A DNA stretch of 64,000 bases, from positions 2,492,648 to 2,556,647 of the forward strand of contig CAXXIH010000008.1 in assembly GCA_963663365.2 (NCBI GenBank), in the 5' to 3' direction. The notes beneath the pieces were generated by a model that did no database searches, had not been told where the DNA came from, and saw nothing but the letters and a program-made list of their open reading frames with translations. The position numbers and the translations under genes are program-made. Of this stretch, positions 54,705 to 64,000 are shown piece after piece. This DNA is from G963663365 sp963663365 (GTDB taxonomy: Bacteria > Hinthialibacterota > Hinthialibacteria > Hinthialibacterales > G963663365). Positions within the stretch are counted from its first letter, which is position 1, and every line of letters starts with the position of its first letter.

Positions 54705-56214
54705 TTACTTGTCCGTTCGGTTGACCTCTATCGCAATCGTTCCATGATAAATAAGTCCCCAATCCCGTCTCCTTTCATAGCTCTTCAGAGCATCCAGCAA
54801 GCTCCGCTTGCATGTATATTTACCAGTGACGCCGTTCGTCGTTACTTCGATGGGGCGATCGAAATCCACCATCTTTGGATGCAGCCAGAGTGAGTAGGAA
54901 TCGACGTGGGTAGTCGTGGCTTTGAACCGGTTGTTGCCGAGGTTTTCGACCTCAATCCTTGCACCTTGAAAAGTGCTGCGACTGCGTTTGGCCGAAAAGT
55001 CGAGCCATTTCTCATAGGATTCTGCCTTATGGATGGTTCCCGTCTTGACAAGATGATCGACCGGCACTGGTCCCGGCCTGTACTTCTCGATGCTCACCCA
55101 ACGGTCGTGTAATGATTCCGCTTGGCGGTAGGGCTCCCCATTGGTCTTCGGATCGAAGCTCTCATAGCTGCCGCGCGGGGTCATCGCGATGACGCGATTG
55201 GGATATGGATTGCGCACCTTGTCCACCATGTAGCCTTTCTTTCCGTCAAAGAAAGCCTTGGTGGCGTCGAACCATTTCCCGTTCAATCGGTTGACATCGT
55301 TGTGCCCGCCGTCGGTCTCGACGTACATGTGGTTATATCCAAGTTGGGTCAGAATGTCGTTGGCGAAACGGGCGTGACAAACGTCCGTCATGCGATTCCG
55401 ACAGTCGTTCTTGCTCTTCCAGTAGGAGTCATCCTTTCCGTGCCAGATGAAAACGGGCGTGTTCAGCATCGTGTCAAAGGTACCCCAGGTCCACGACCCG
55501 CCGCCGATGCCGACCACGGCAAAACGATCGGTTCGCATGGCATGATTGTAGGCGCCTACTCCGCCCATCGAATAGCCCCATAAGACGACTCGATTCGGGT
55601 CGATATGGTATCGATGCATAAACTCGTTCACCAGATCAGACAGGTAACGCTCGGAGGCGGGCACCGACCAGCGTCCCGCCAACTTGTCCGGTACGGCGCC
55701 CGCCGGGAAGTTTAACCCGTGGCATGCTTCGGGGGCGACAAAGATGTAGTCGCCGGCCCTGAGTTCCTCAAGCTTGCCCTCGACCGATCTTCTTTTCACG
55801 TTTTCGCCTGGCTTGTAGGTGCCGCCACCATGCATCCAGAGAATGAGTCCCAACGGTTTGGACCGATCGTAGTGCGGGGGCACATAGTAGTTGAAGGGAT
55901 GGTCTGCGTTCCGCTCCAACAACTTTGGAACGGTAAACGTATCTCCCTTCACCTCGCGGCCCTTGATCTCATCGAAGGCCTCACTCCCCTGGGGCATAAT
56001 TGCTTGGATGATCGCGTCAATATCCCCATCGTATGTGTTTAGAACCGTCTCGAAATCCGTGCGATCCGCCGGCTTCGCCTTAAGCCATCCTCTCGCCGCC
56101 TCAACCGCCTGATGGAAATCTCCGGGATTGTCCAGCCGAAGTGACTTGCGCCCACGAGCTTCCGGCAGCGAAGAGGGCAAGAATAGCAATACAGCGAAAC
56201 GACGCGTGCCCCAT
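54705..56214 (-). CDS. Secreted alpha/beta-hydrolase esterase, one frameshift near the signal peptide
   Basis: The main frame (54705-56189) gives 494 aa, but its first residues look wrong. A better signal peptide (MGHASFRCIAILALFAAGSSWA) starts at the ATG at 56214 in another frame and joins the main frame after a shift near 56120-56165. The hydrolase contains PLGLILWMHGGGTY, the nucleophile elbow VVLWGYSMGGVGAYNHA, and Asp and His in FIWHGKDDSYW and ETDGGHNDVN. A beta-sandwich tail follows. It resembles PHB-depolymerase or acetyl-esterase-like proteins common in Planctomycetes. It converges on the array, 60 bases away. Confidence 0.8.
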
Positions 56215-56749
56215 TTGTGATCTCAGTCTCAGAATGAAAGTCCACTTTGCCCACGCCACACCTCAGGACGTGGAGCACAATCTCGCAAAAGCGATGGCGG
56301 TAGTCCTTTCTGCCGAAAACTCCATGCCCGCGTGCCGCAAACCACTGCATCATCTGGAATCATACAAGAGTCAGACCAATTCCACCACGTTTTCCGGCGC
56401 AGAGGACTCCGACAGCCATAGGAGAGAGGAGTTCCCCGAAGCAGAGCCGCCATCGCCTTCTGAACTCGTTAACGCCCGTCGGGCAGTTTGGTGGTGAATG
56501 ACTTGGCGGACTCTGACCTGATACACGGGATGCCAGCTTGGACTCCGCCGTTTGTGACTCGTGACGACAACTCCTGAGTCAAATGCGCCGTCCACTCTGT
56601 GCTCTGGTCTAACGGACCAGGGACAGTGAACTGAACCTCATCCACCTTCGTCAAGCCACTCAGTAGAGGGGTCGCGCAACGCGCACAAGGGAAGCACACA
56701 TCTTGCGCGAATCAAATTGACTCGGCCAATTCCCCGAGTTCCGATCTCA
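56215..56749. other. Intergenic, left flank of the insertion sequence
   Basis: No gene recognised. The last four bases (CTCA, 56746-56749) are the left copy of the target duplication. Confidence 0.55.
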
Positions 56750-58645
56750 CGGCCCGTTGATTTAGTCGATCCGCATGGCTGCTTGCACCGAAGTGTTGTG
56801 TTCGTCGGCGGGTTCCAGCCCGAGCGGCTTTGGTTTGCTCAGGGGGCTTGAGACCCGTTTCCGGCGTTTGAGAGGCTTGGTGAGCCGCGCTAAAGGTGCG
56901 CACCTACCCTGTCTTGCTTATCCTTCCAGCTGCACGCCAGAAGGAGCGCACTCGGCGCGCAGTCGTGCGATCTCACGCACTAGTTTTCCGAGGTTGAAAG
57001 CAGTTGCAGCCCACCGCCATTCAGTTTTGACTTTCGGTAAACCTCGGAGTAAGAACTGCCGCAGACCGATGGCTGCTTTGATGAATCCAAACGGCGTCTC
57101 CGCAATGTGCGCACGTTGGTTGTAAACCTCTCGCCCTTCGTCGCTCGCCATCCGAGTTGCCGTCCGCTCCCGTAGGTCTTCATACGCATCGCGGCTGATC
57201 GTTCGGCCAGAGTGACTCAGGCGCTCGTAGCAGACACGGGCCAACAAACACTCTTTGCACGACTTGCAGCGGTAGATCCGCGAGGTCTTACAGGCTCCCT
57301 CGCGTACGGACGATGTCGTTCTGACAAAAGGCAGCGGTTTGCCTTGCGGACAATAGTATTGATCTTCTGCGGCATCGTGCAAGAAGCAAGAGTTGTGCAA
57401 TCGCCCCGTCTTGTTCCGCGGCAACTCGGGCCACTGCGGGGTGGGAATCGGTTGACGTGGATCAGCACGTTTTGCCGGGTGACCTGTCTGGGGCTGATTT
57501 ACCGCCGCGGGTGCGTAAAACTCCACGCCCCGCTCTTCCATCCCTGCATCACTGCTCCGCTGTTATTGCCCCCATCCGTGAGGAACTTGCTCGGCTTTTG
57601 GCCAAACGTCTCCGCAATGCGATCGACAGAAGCCACTGCCTCTTGAGTTTCGTTCACTTCGGCAAGGACTTCACAATCGACGATGAACCCGCGGTGGCCG
57701 TCGGTCGTCGCGGTGGGAGTGTAGTTCGGGGCGTAGCCACCTTCCTTGTTGGGCATCACACGCGCGTCCAGGTCCGTGGTGGGGACTCGAGCCGGATGTG
57801 TCTGCGGGTCCACTCCCCGCTTGCTCCGCGCCGCGTCGAGTTCTTGAGCGTTGGACAGCGCTTCGCGAACTCGCTCGCGACGTTGTTTTAGATCGGCCAA
57901 AGGACCTGGCAACTGGGTAGGCGAGTTGCCATCGTCCTCGTCCGAACTGGACTGATTTGCTTCAACGGCATCGGCCGCTTGGGCCTCCGCCATCATCTCT
58001 TCAAACAGCTTGTCCAAGGCCTCTAGCTTCTCTTCCAGCGTCTTCGCGGTGCGACAACGGAACCGGCCGTTGTTGGCCTTCACCCGCGTTCCGTCGAAGG
58101 CCACTTCGCCCAAACGAATCAGGCCCAAGGACATCGCCACACGGCCGATCTGTTGAAACAGGTTTTTCAACGGTCCCGCGAACTTGGTACGGAACTTCGC
58201 CAACGTGGTGTGATCGATCTGACGGCCGTTCACCAACCACATAAAGTCCAGCCGATAACGGCACGCTTCTTCCAGCTTGCGACTACTACGGATGCCCCGG
58301 CATAAACCATACAGAATCGTAGCGGCCACGTAGCGAGGATGAATGGGCGGTTGACCGCGCCTGCCATCGTAGTGCACCTCCCAACTGGACCACTCCAGGC
58401 CGCCCAGGACTTCGTCGAACAGCCGAACCGGATCATCGTCGCCAATCGATGAATCCAGCGTCGGACCAAAGAGAACGGTCTGATACCGATTCAGCGGCGC
58501 TTCCGCCCAGTAATCTTGTGTCGCCATCCCGTGGCTCCTGTCGAGGCGCGCTCTTGAAACGCTGAACCACAGTTTAAACGAAACAAAAGTCGCCCATACC
58601 CACAATGTAGTGGCGCGGTAAGGCGAAGACTAAATCAACGGGCCG
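56750..58645 (-). mobile_element. IS1182-family insertion sequence, complete with inverted repeats and target duplication
   Basis: The ends are exact 18-base inverted repeats: CGGCCCGTTGATTTAGTC at 56750-56767 and its complement at 58628-58645. The bases CTCA flank both outer ends (56746-56749 and 58646-58649), a 4-bp direct duplication. The 1,896-base element contains one transposase gene, frameshifted once. Intact ends and duplication suggest recent insertion. Confidence 0.9.
56918..58527 (-). pseudogene. IS1182-family transposase, one frameshift
   Basis: The ATG at 58527 has AGGAG upstream. The N-terminal half (MATQDYWAEAPLNRYQ, LFDEVLGGLEWSSWE, GLCRGIRSSRKLEEACRYRLDFMWL, DHTTLAKFR, VAFDGTRVKAN) and the DDE Asp segment FIVDCEVLAEVNETQ and FLTDGG are typical. 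After SGAVMQG the frame breaks near 57535-57545 and resumes in the second frame with MEERGVEFYAP. That part holds a Cys cluster (CKSCKECLLARVC) and the C-terminal RIVYNQRAHIAETPFG-like segment with the last acidic residue. A one-base change would restore a protein of about 535 aa. Confidence 0.88.
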
Positions 58646-59166
58646 CTCAGGTTCGGCACGCCGTCACATTGATACGCCCGCCGAGTTCCCTGCGCGCCGA
58701 GGACAAAACGACCTACATCACGAACGCACATCGCCAAGATGAGCGAAGGGGGGGCGCGTCATGAACGTGAAACGGAGGCCGGTTCAGTGCACTGGTTGCA
58801 CACGCTGAGCAGTGGAGGGGCAATTCGCTATCGCACTCCGGTCGCCTACGTGATATGGGCACCCGCTCTGGTCCGATTGGAGCAACGGATAACTGGCCCC
58901 AAAACGGGGCTGCGTGGGTGATGCCCCGACCTGGCGCAATTGGCCGTGTTAAGGACAGTCATGTGCCTCCAAGAAAGGTGCCCACTATGGTGCCGAGCCC
59001 AAGCAGAAAGGTGCCCATATTGGTGCCCACCGATGCGCCGCTCATGGGTACGGTTTGCATCGATCTGCAACGAAACCGGGTACAGAAATCGGTTTCGGGC
59101 CCGAGGGGCAGACGCCGCAAGCTTAGGCACGTTCGCCAGTTGCGCGACGTAAGTGCATGAAAGAAG
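58646..59166. other. Intergenic, right flank of the insertion sequence
   Basis: It holds a partial third copy of the dispersed repeat (58701-58750, GACAAAACGACCTACATCACG) and a doubled AAAGGTGCCCA..TGGTGCC string (58971-58994 and 59003-59027). The open frame at 58855-59160 is low-complexity and has no conserved motif. Confidence 0.5.
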
Positions 59167-59196
59167 GACGTTTACGGAGAATCGCAAACGTCCTTT
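59167..59196 (-). terminator. Terminator hairpin downstream of tRNA-Arg
   Basis: Arms GGACGTTT and AAACGTCC pair over eight bases with a 12-base loop. On the minus strand it follows the tRNA and is succeeded by TTCTTTC. On the plus strand it is followed by TTTTT, so it could act both ways. Confidence 0.65.
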
Positions 59197-59203
59197 TTGT
59201 AGC

Positions 59204-59276
59204 ACGCCCGAGAGGATTCGAACCTCTAACCCTCGGTTCCGAAGACCGATGCGCTATCCAATTGCGCCACGGGCGC
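59204..59276 (-). tRNA. tRNA-Arg(TCG)
   Basis: The minus strand folds as a normal cloverleaf of 73 bases. The acceptor is GCGCCCG/CGGGCGT, the D-arm is in GGCGCAATTGGATAGCGC, the anticodon stem TCGGT/ACCGA surrounds loop CTTCGGA (anticodon TCG), the T-arm is AGAGG-TTCGAAT-CCTCT and the discriminator is G. CCA is not encoded. It would read CGA codons. Confidence 0.93.
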
Positions 59277-59495
59277 GTGCTGGGCTCCCGAATTGGGGCT
59301 GCACAACGGCTTTAGTGTAGCATAGGCGAAGGGGATGGGGAAGGCGGTCGGACGGCTGCCAAGAGCCCAAAGAAGCACGCAAGCCGGGCTGCCCCTACAA
59401 CTCACGAGGAGTTGCCGGGCCCGGCTTGCGGCACGATCTTGCTGGCCCCCGATTGGGACGCGATCCTTACGGCAGACCGCGACAAGCCTTACCGA

Positions 59496-60086
59496 TCATG
59501 AGTATTCTTTGGCGAAGAACTCTTTGCTGCCCGTCGGGTCGGCCTTCATGGAGGCCTTGCCTTCATCCCAGTTGGCCGGGCAGACTTCGCCGTTCTTCTC
59601 GAAGAACTCGAGAGCCTTGACCATGCGGAGGGCTTCGGCCACGCTTCTTCCCAAGGGCAGGTTGTTCACCACCTGGTGCTGAACGACGCCGTCCTTGTCG
59701 ATCAGGAACAACCCGCGAAGGGCGACGCCACCGGGAAGAAGGACGTCGTAGGCTTCTGCGATCTTCTTGTCCAGGTCGGCGACGAGGGGATACTTGATTT
59801 CGCCGATGCCGCCTTCCTTGCGGGGCGTGTTTCGCCAGGCAAGGTGGGTATAGTGGCTGTCGACCGAGCAGCCAAGGATCTGGACTCCAAGTTTCTCAAA
59901 TTCGTCGACCGCCTCGGAAAACGCGATGATCTCGGTGGGGCAGACGAACGTGAAGTCGAGGGGGTAGAAAAACAGCACCACGTGCTTGCCGCGGTAATCC
60001 GAGAGAGATACTTCCTGAAATGCCCCATTCGGCATTACCGCCTGGGCCTTGAAATCCGGAGCCTCTTTGGCAACCAAAACGCTCAT
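59496..60086 (-). CDS. 2-Cys peroxiredoxin (AhpC/TSA family)
   Basis: The protein has 196 aa, the usual length. The peroxidatic Cys is in LDFTFVCPTEIIAFS, the resolving Cys is in GEVCPANWDEGK, and the C-terminal tail FFAKEYS is the position of the YF motif that slows the enzyme. It reduces hydrogen peroxide and organic peroxides in the cytoplasm with a thioredoxin-type donor. AGGAGG precedes the ATG by nine bases. No ahpF or oxyR gene is adjacent. The plus-strand frames across it are shadows. Confidence 0.95.
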   Translation of the reverse strand: MSVLVAKEAPDFKAQAVMPNGAFQEVSLSDYRGKHVVLFFYPLDFTFVCPTEIIAFSEAVDEFEKLGVQILGCSVDSHYTHLAWRNTPRKEGGIGEIKYPLVADLDKKIAEAYDVLLPGGVALRGLFLIDKDGVVQHQVVNNLPLGRSVAEALRMVKALEFFEKNGEVCPANWDEGKASMKADPTGSKEFFAKEYS

Positions 60087-60466
60087 ACCTACACTCCTCC
60101 TAACAACGGTGACATCGTTTGTTTGTCTCCGCCAATCTTGCGGCGGGCAATTGACCTCATAGTCAGGTGGCCCGATTCGCTCGGGCTGCCTGCTTGAGGC
60201 TATTAATGCAACCGAATCTCAGCAGTCAACGTCTCACCCCCTCTTTCCCACCTTGATCCCTGAAATCAGGGGGGAGTCCGAACGAGATTCCTGAAGGGGG
60301 CTGCTGCGACACTTGGGACGGCACGAAAGACTGATTCACTTCGGAATGCCGAGGGGGGAAGTTGCGTCTTCGGAAATGCCATCGGCGGCCCATATCTCCC
60401 TATTTCGGTGTCCCCTGTCCGATAGGCTTTGGTACGGACCGTTCGAACGGCCCCCATGGCTCAAGA
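60087..60466. other. Intergenic upstream of peroxiredoxin
   Basis: No gene. It should contain the peroxiredoxin promoter. No clear operator was recognised. Confidence 0.5.
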
Positions 60467-60515
60467 AACGCAGACGGGAGACAGCCTTGGGGGGCAATCT
60501 CCCGTTTCTTGCGTT
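60467..60515 (-). terminator. Possible terminator of the lipoprotein gene
   Basis: Arms ACGGGAGA/TCTCCCGT (8 bp) and AACGCA/TGCGTT (6 bp) form a stem with a small internal loop. The following T tract is short (TTTCTT on the minus strand), so this call is moderate. Confidence 0.45.
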
Positions 60516-60583
60516 ACGCCAGGACCGAAAAGCCAAGCGACTTTTCTGTGTTCTTCCCAGACGCTCGGCTCGGATCGCGGCGG

Positions 60584-61081
60584 CTATTCCGCCGGCTTCT
60601 CAGCGGCTGGAGCGGCTGGAGCGGCAGGGGCTTCGGCCGGCTTGTCGGCGGGTTTCTCTGCGGCAGGGGCGTCAGCCGGCTTGTCGGCGGGTTTTTCCGC
60701 GGCCGGGGCAGCGGGCGTTTCGGCCGGCTTCTCAGCCGCAGGTGCGGCCGGTGTTTCGGCGGGCTTGTCTGCCGGTTTTTCGGCAGCCGGGGCGGCCGGG
60801 GCCTCGGCCGGCTTCTCCACAGCGTTCTCCGGCGGGGCGATTTGGATTACATCCGGAGCCTTTTCTTCGGACTCCTTGGGAAGCGGCGGTAGTTCTTCGC
60901 TTCCTTTCGGCGCGGCAACGTCTTCAGATGTTTCGCTCGAAGGGGTGGCCTCCGGCGAATCGGCCGGGGGTGGGGTGGGATCCACCACGGGGCCGGACTC
61001 CTTGGGAGCGGGTTCTGCCGGGCAGCCAGCCACCAGGAACACGAGCCCCAGCAAGACGATCAGGGAACCAAACCTCTTCAT
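60584..61081 (-). CDS. Lipoprotein with Pro/Ala/Glu/Lys repeats
   Basis: The protein has 165 aa. The ATG at 61081 has AGGAGG upstream. The lipobox is FLVAGC. After a Pro/Glu-rich stretch the last 75 residues consist of repeats of AEKPADKPAETPAAPA, a flexible wall-spanning type of sequence. The repeats are also visible in DNA as reiterated GCCGGCTT units on the plus strand. No globular domain is present. The long plus-strand open frame opposite is the antisense of the repeat and is not a gene. Confidence 0.8.
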   Translation of the reverse strand: MKRFGSLIVLLGLVFLVAGCPAEPAPKESGPVVDPTPPPADSPEATPSSETSEDVAAPKGSEELPPLPKESEEKAPDVIQIAPPENAVEKPAEAPAAPAAEKPADKPAETPAAPAAEKPAETPAAPAAEKPADKPADAPAAEKPADKPAEAPAAPAAPAAEKPAE

Positions 61082-61201
61082 GTCGCACCTCCTTCAGTTT
61101 GTTAAGTCGTAAACAGTCTCGGCGGCCTGTTGACCCAAAGGGGGCCCACTCAAGCAACAATTAAACGCAACTTCCCTTTCGGTCAAAGTCGACGCGGCCA
61201 C

Positions 61202-63022
61202 CTTACTTCAGCTGTTACAAGCTGTATGTGGAAAAACAATGTTATACAAATTATAGATACTCCAGGTCATGTCGATTTTACTATAGAAGTCGAAAGGTCT
61301 TTAAGGGTTCTTGATGGTGCAGTTTGTGTATTTTGTGGAGTTGGAGGTGTTGAACCTCAATCTGAAACAGTCTGGAGGCAAGCCAATAAATATAAAGTTC
61401 CCCGTATCGCTTTTGTTAATAAAATGGATAGAATAGGTGCCGATTTTTTTAAGGTGGCAAAAGAGATAAAGGAAAAACTAAAAGCAACTCCAATAATTAT
61501 GCAACTTCCTGTTGGTATGGAAGAGAATTTTAACAGTATTATTGACCTTATTTCTATGAAACAGCTTTTTTGGGAAGAAAAAGGCTCTGGGCTTAATATA
61601 ATAGAAAAAGAGATAGAAGAGGAACATTTGGGAAATGCACATCAATATCGCAACACTCTTTTAGAAACGCTTGCCGATTTTGATGATAAAATAATGGAAG
61701 ATTATCTTGCAGAAAAAGAGATAGAAGTAAGTGCAATAAAAGAGGCTATAAGAAAATGTGTTCAAAATTTTGATTTAGTACCTGTTTTTTGTGGTTCAGC
61801 GTTAAAAAATAAAGGAGTGCAACCGCTTCTTGATGCCATAGTAGATTTCCTGCCCAGTCCTTTAGAAATTGGACAAATGAGTGGAATCGTTCCAGGAGAC
61901 GATAAAAAGATTTTGTTTACTCCTAAAGACTCTTCTCTTCTTGCACTCGTTTTAAAGTTTCTATGATAGAGGGCAGAAAAATATCTTTTGTAAGAGTTTA
62001 TAGTGGGAGTTTTGATGAAGGTGGTACGGTATATAATGTCTCTTTAGGTAAGAAAGAAAAAGTGGCTCGTATTTTTAAAATGCATGCGAATAAAAAAGAG
62101 CGAATAAAAGAGGCAAAAAAAGGAGATATAGTAGGTGTTATGGGGCTAAAGCTTAGCTCTACAGGAGATACTCTGGGAAGTGAACAAGAGCCTATTTTAC
62201 TTGAAAAAATAAGCTCTTATGAACCTGTTATATCTATAGCGATAGAGCCTAAGACTATTTCAGATCAAGAAAAATTAAATGAAGTTATTGAAAAGTTTAT
62301 AATAGAAGACCCTACATTAAAAATAAGAACAGATGAAGACACAGGGCAGACTATCTTATCTGGTATGGGAGAGCTTCATCTTGAAGTAATAATAAGCAGA
62401 ATGCTCAAAGAGTTTAAGACTAATGTTAACATAGGTAAGCCTCAAGTCGTTTTTAGAGAGACGATAGAAAAAAGCTCAAAAGCTTCGGTAGTTTTTGATA
62501 AAGATATAAATGGTAAAAAACATTATGCTAAAGTTTCATTGACCTTAAGTCCTGCAAAAAGAGGAGAAGGTATAAGTTTTAATTTTAAACTTAAAGACGA
62601 TACTACCCTGAGAATTTTATTCAGGCTGTAAAAAATGGAGTTAACGATGCTTTTGGAAGTGGCTCTATTATGGGGTATCCTGTTGTAGATATAGAGGTTA
62701 CTATTTTAGATATGGAGTTTAATGAAACTCTTCCGAGCTCGCTTTTTCGGTTGCTTCAAATATGGCAGTAAAAGAAGCTTTGCCTTTAGGCTTACCATTT
62801 CATTTAGAACCTATTATGTCTGTTGAAATTTTTGTTCCTGAAAAATTTATAGGGGATATTTTGGGCGATATAAACTCTAAAGGTGGTAAAATAGAAAATG
62901 TTGAGACGAAGGTTGATATGCAGGTTGTAAAAGCTATTTTGCCTCTTTCAAAGATGTTTGGCTATTCCACAACTGTAAGGTCTCTTTCGCAAGGTAGGGG
63001 AAGTTTTGTAATGAGTTTTTAA
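61202..63022 (+). pseudogene. fusA: Elongation factor G, 5'-truncated at the junction, three frameshifts, low-GC origin
   Basis: Coding starts without a start codon at the junction, giving TSAVTSCMWKNNVIQIIDTPGHVDFT. This is the G3 region of EF-G, and G4 follows as FVNKMDRIGADFF. About 60-70 N-terminal residues with the P-loop are missing. Shifts occur near 61950 (a T run one short, restoring ALVFKVS), near 62605 and near 62735. Domains II to V are all present: FVRVYSGSFDEGG, ISRMLKEFKTNVNIGKPQVVFRET, MSVEIFVPEKFIGDILGDINSKGG and SQGRGSFVMSF. It binds GTP and moves the ribosome. Base composition and codons are AT-rich, unlike everything before 61,200. Confidence 0.9.
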
Positions 63023-63044
63023 AGTTCGATAAGGAATAAAATTA

Positions 63045-63562
63045 ATGGATTATATCTTTAATTTAATACTTATTCTTTTTTTTATTGTTTTAAAAACGGT
63101 CATCTTGCCGAACTTTTTTTGTTTTCATAACTTTTATGATATTATGCTAATAGCTGTTATCTATATCAGTTACGACTATTCTAATGCTAAATCGTTATTT
63201 TTTTAACTTTCATAGCTATCTTAGTAGAAGCGATATCAATCGCACCTTTCGGTATCTATTTAACTACATATTTTTGGGTTTTTGTTTTTATTAACTCTTT
63301 TCGTAGAATACTTGAAAAAAAAGTCACTGTTATCTTAATTTTTCTAATATCTATAATTTTTGAAAATTTAATTTTTGCGTTCGTTTTCAAAGTTATTTAT
63401 CCAGAGCGTGTTGTTTGGGATTTTATATATGCTGGAATTTTAAAACAGTTGTTGTGGGGTGTTGTAACTTCATATTTTATGTTCTCTTTTATTTACGTAT
63501 TAAAAGAGAGAACAGATAAACTATTTTTTTATATTAGAAGAAATGTCTTATTTAAGAGTTAA
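63045..63562 (+). CDS. mreD: Rod-shape-determining protein MreD-like, one frameshift
   Basis: The protein has about 170 aa with several hydrophobic helices. The start (MDYIFNLILILFFIVLKTVI) and VEAISIAPFGIY with the late helices WGVVTSYFMFSFIY suit MreD, the inner-membrane partner of MreC. A run of seven T near 63198-63204 breaks the frame after SNAKSLFF and it resumes with TFIAILVEA. Its position just before the PBP2 gene, overlapping it by 20 bases, supports the call. Confidence 0.65.
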
Positions 63563-64000
63563 TGCAAATTGGCACCATACAAGAGTTAGATTTGCATTTT
63601 TTATCATATTGTTTGCATTTGCTATTATCTTTTTTCGTCTTTTCTATCTTCAAATCATCAATGGAAAAACTTACAAGATAAAATCAGAAAAAAATTGTAT
63701 AAGAAAACAGAAACTTTTTGCAGCAAGAGGTGATATATTTGATAAAAATGGGCTTTTCATTGTAAGTAATAGACCATCGTTTGAACTCTCTATAATTCTT
63801 GAAGATGCTAAACCATACAAAGAAACAATTCATAAACTATCTTTATATACAGGTTTGCCTGAGGTGGAACTATTAGATATAATTGCAAAAAAGAGAATAA
63901 GAAGAAAAGCGTATGGTAAAATCGTCCTTAATGATGATATCGATATAAGAACTCTTAGTATAGTTGAAAACAATAAACTCGATTTACCAGGTGTTAAAAT
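63543..64000 (+). CDS. mrdA: Penicillin-binding protein 2, N-terminal part, runs off the window
   Basis: The frame is open from the ATG at 63543 to the end (152 codons). A transmembrane helix (FAFFIILFAFAIIFFRLFYLQ) is followed by the PBP dimerisation-domain signature AARGDIFDKNGLFIVSNRPSF. LPGVK at the end is typical of PBP2. It is the cell-elongation transpeptidase. The transpeptidase domain is outside the window. Confidence 0.85.
   Translation, partial: MSYLRVNANWHHTRVRFAFFIILFAFAIIFFRLFYLQIINGKTYKIKSEKNCIRKQKLFAARGDIFDKNGLFIVSNRPSFELSIILEDAKPYKETIHKLSLYTGLPEVELLDIIAKKRIRRKAYGKIVLNDDIDIRTLSIVENNKLDLPGVK

Noticed and set aside
58855..59160. 101-codon plus-strand frame before tRNA-Arg
   Set aside because: It contains a doubled nucleotide string and no conserved motif or plausible start signal.
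60429..61112. Long plus-strand open frame rich in Gly/Ala/Ser opposite the lipoprotein gene
   Set aside because: It is the antisense of the AEKPA repeats. Repetitive GC-rich DNA leaves several frames open. The minus-strand frame has a lipobox and a good ribosome site.
61202..64000. Horizontal acquisition of fusA-mreD-mrdA by the planctomycete
   Set aside because: These are housekeeping genes of a different base composition, joined inside a gene without any mobile element. A chimeric assembly explains it more simply.

Overview
The first 61.2 kb look like a member of the Planctomycetes (Pirellulales-like), judged from gene content rather than any marker phylogeny. The signs are a giant surface protein with the N-terminal LERLEDRSLLS motif, SBBP and GEVED repeats; a Ser/Thr kinase with an N-terminal zinc ribbon next to a planctomycete-type ECF sigma factor; a GH106-like glycosidase; and several secreted FAS1 and alpha/beta-hydrolase proteins. 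The last 2.8 kb (from about 61,200) are strikingly AT-rich and carry fusA, mreD and mrdA (PBP2) pieces of an unrelated low-GC bacterium. The switch falls inside an EF-G reading frame, so the contig is probably chimeric there.

Layout. 1-4.4 kb: carbohydrate-related genes (5'-truncated glycoside hydrolase, sialidase/BNR-type protein, Tat-exported Gfo/Idh/MocA oxidoreductase). 4.5-6.5 kb: UPF0210 protein and double-ACT protein as a pair. 7.7-12.4 kb: broken kinase-PEGA-FGE-LamG gene converging on an ECF sigma gene. 12.4-16.1 kb: gene-poor relic DNA with two copies of a terminator-bearing repeat, the 3' half of a tRNA-Ile gene and a MarR remnant. 16.1-24.9 kb: one giant surface-protein gene. 24.9-26.4 kb: dispersed palindromic repeat. 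26.4-29.4 kb: GH106-like enzyme. 30-36 kb: FAS1 lipoprotein and ECF sigma genes duplicated in tandem, a third two-domain FAS1 lipoprotein, a membrane-anchored thioredoxin and a small secreted protein. 36.4-40.6 kb: sucA-sucB. 41-44 kb: YeeE/YedE sulfur-transport pair, a dienelactone-hydrolase relic, a PQQ-type propeller. 44.5-46.1 kb: ECF sigma and anti-sigma pair. 46.1-54.6 kb: three tandem, frameshift-riddled copies of an alpha/beta hydrolase / EF-hand / serine-hydrolase gene. 54.7-56.2 kb: a further esterase. 56.7-58.6 kb: a complete IS1182-like element with inverted repeats and a 4-bp target duplication. 59.2-61.1 kb: tRNA-Arg, peroxiredoxin, Pro/Ala/Glu/Lys-repeat lipoprotein.

Many otherwise well-conserved genes contain single-base frameshifts, often at homopolymers. 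This occurs on both sides of the 61.2-kb junction, so at least part of it is likely read or assembly error. The densest frameshifting (kinase gene and hydrolase array) could be real decay, error in repetitive DNA, or both. No CRISPR array, prophage or recognisable defence system was found.
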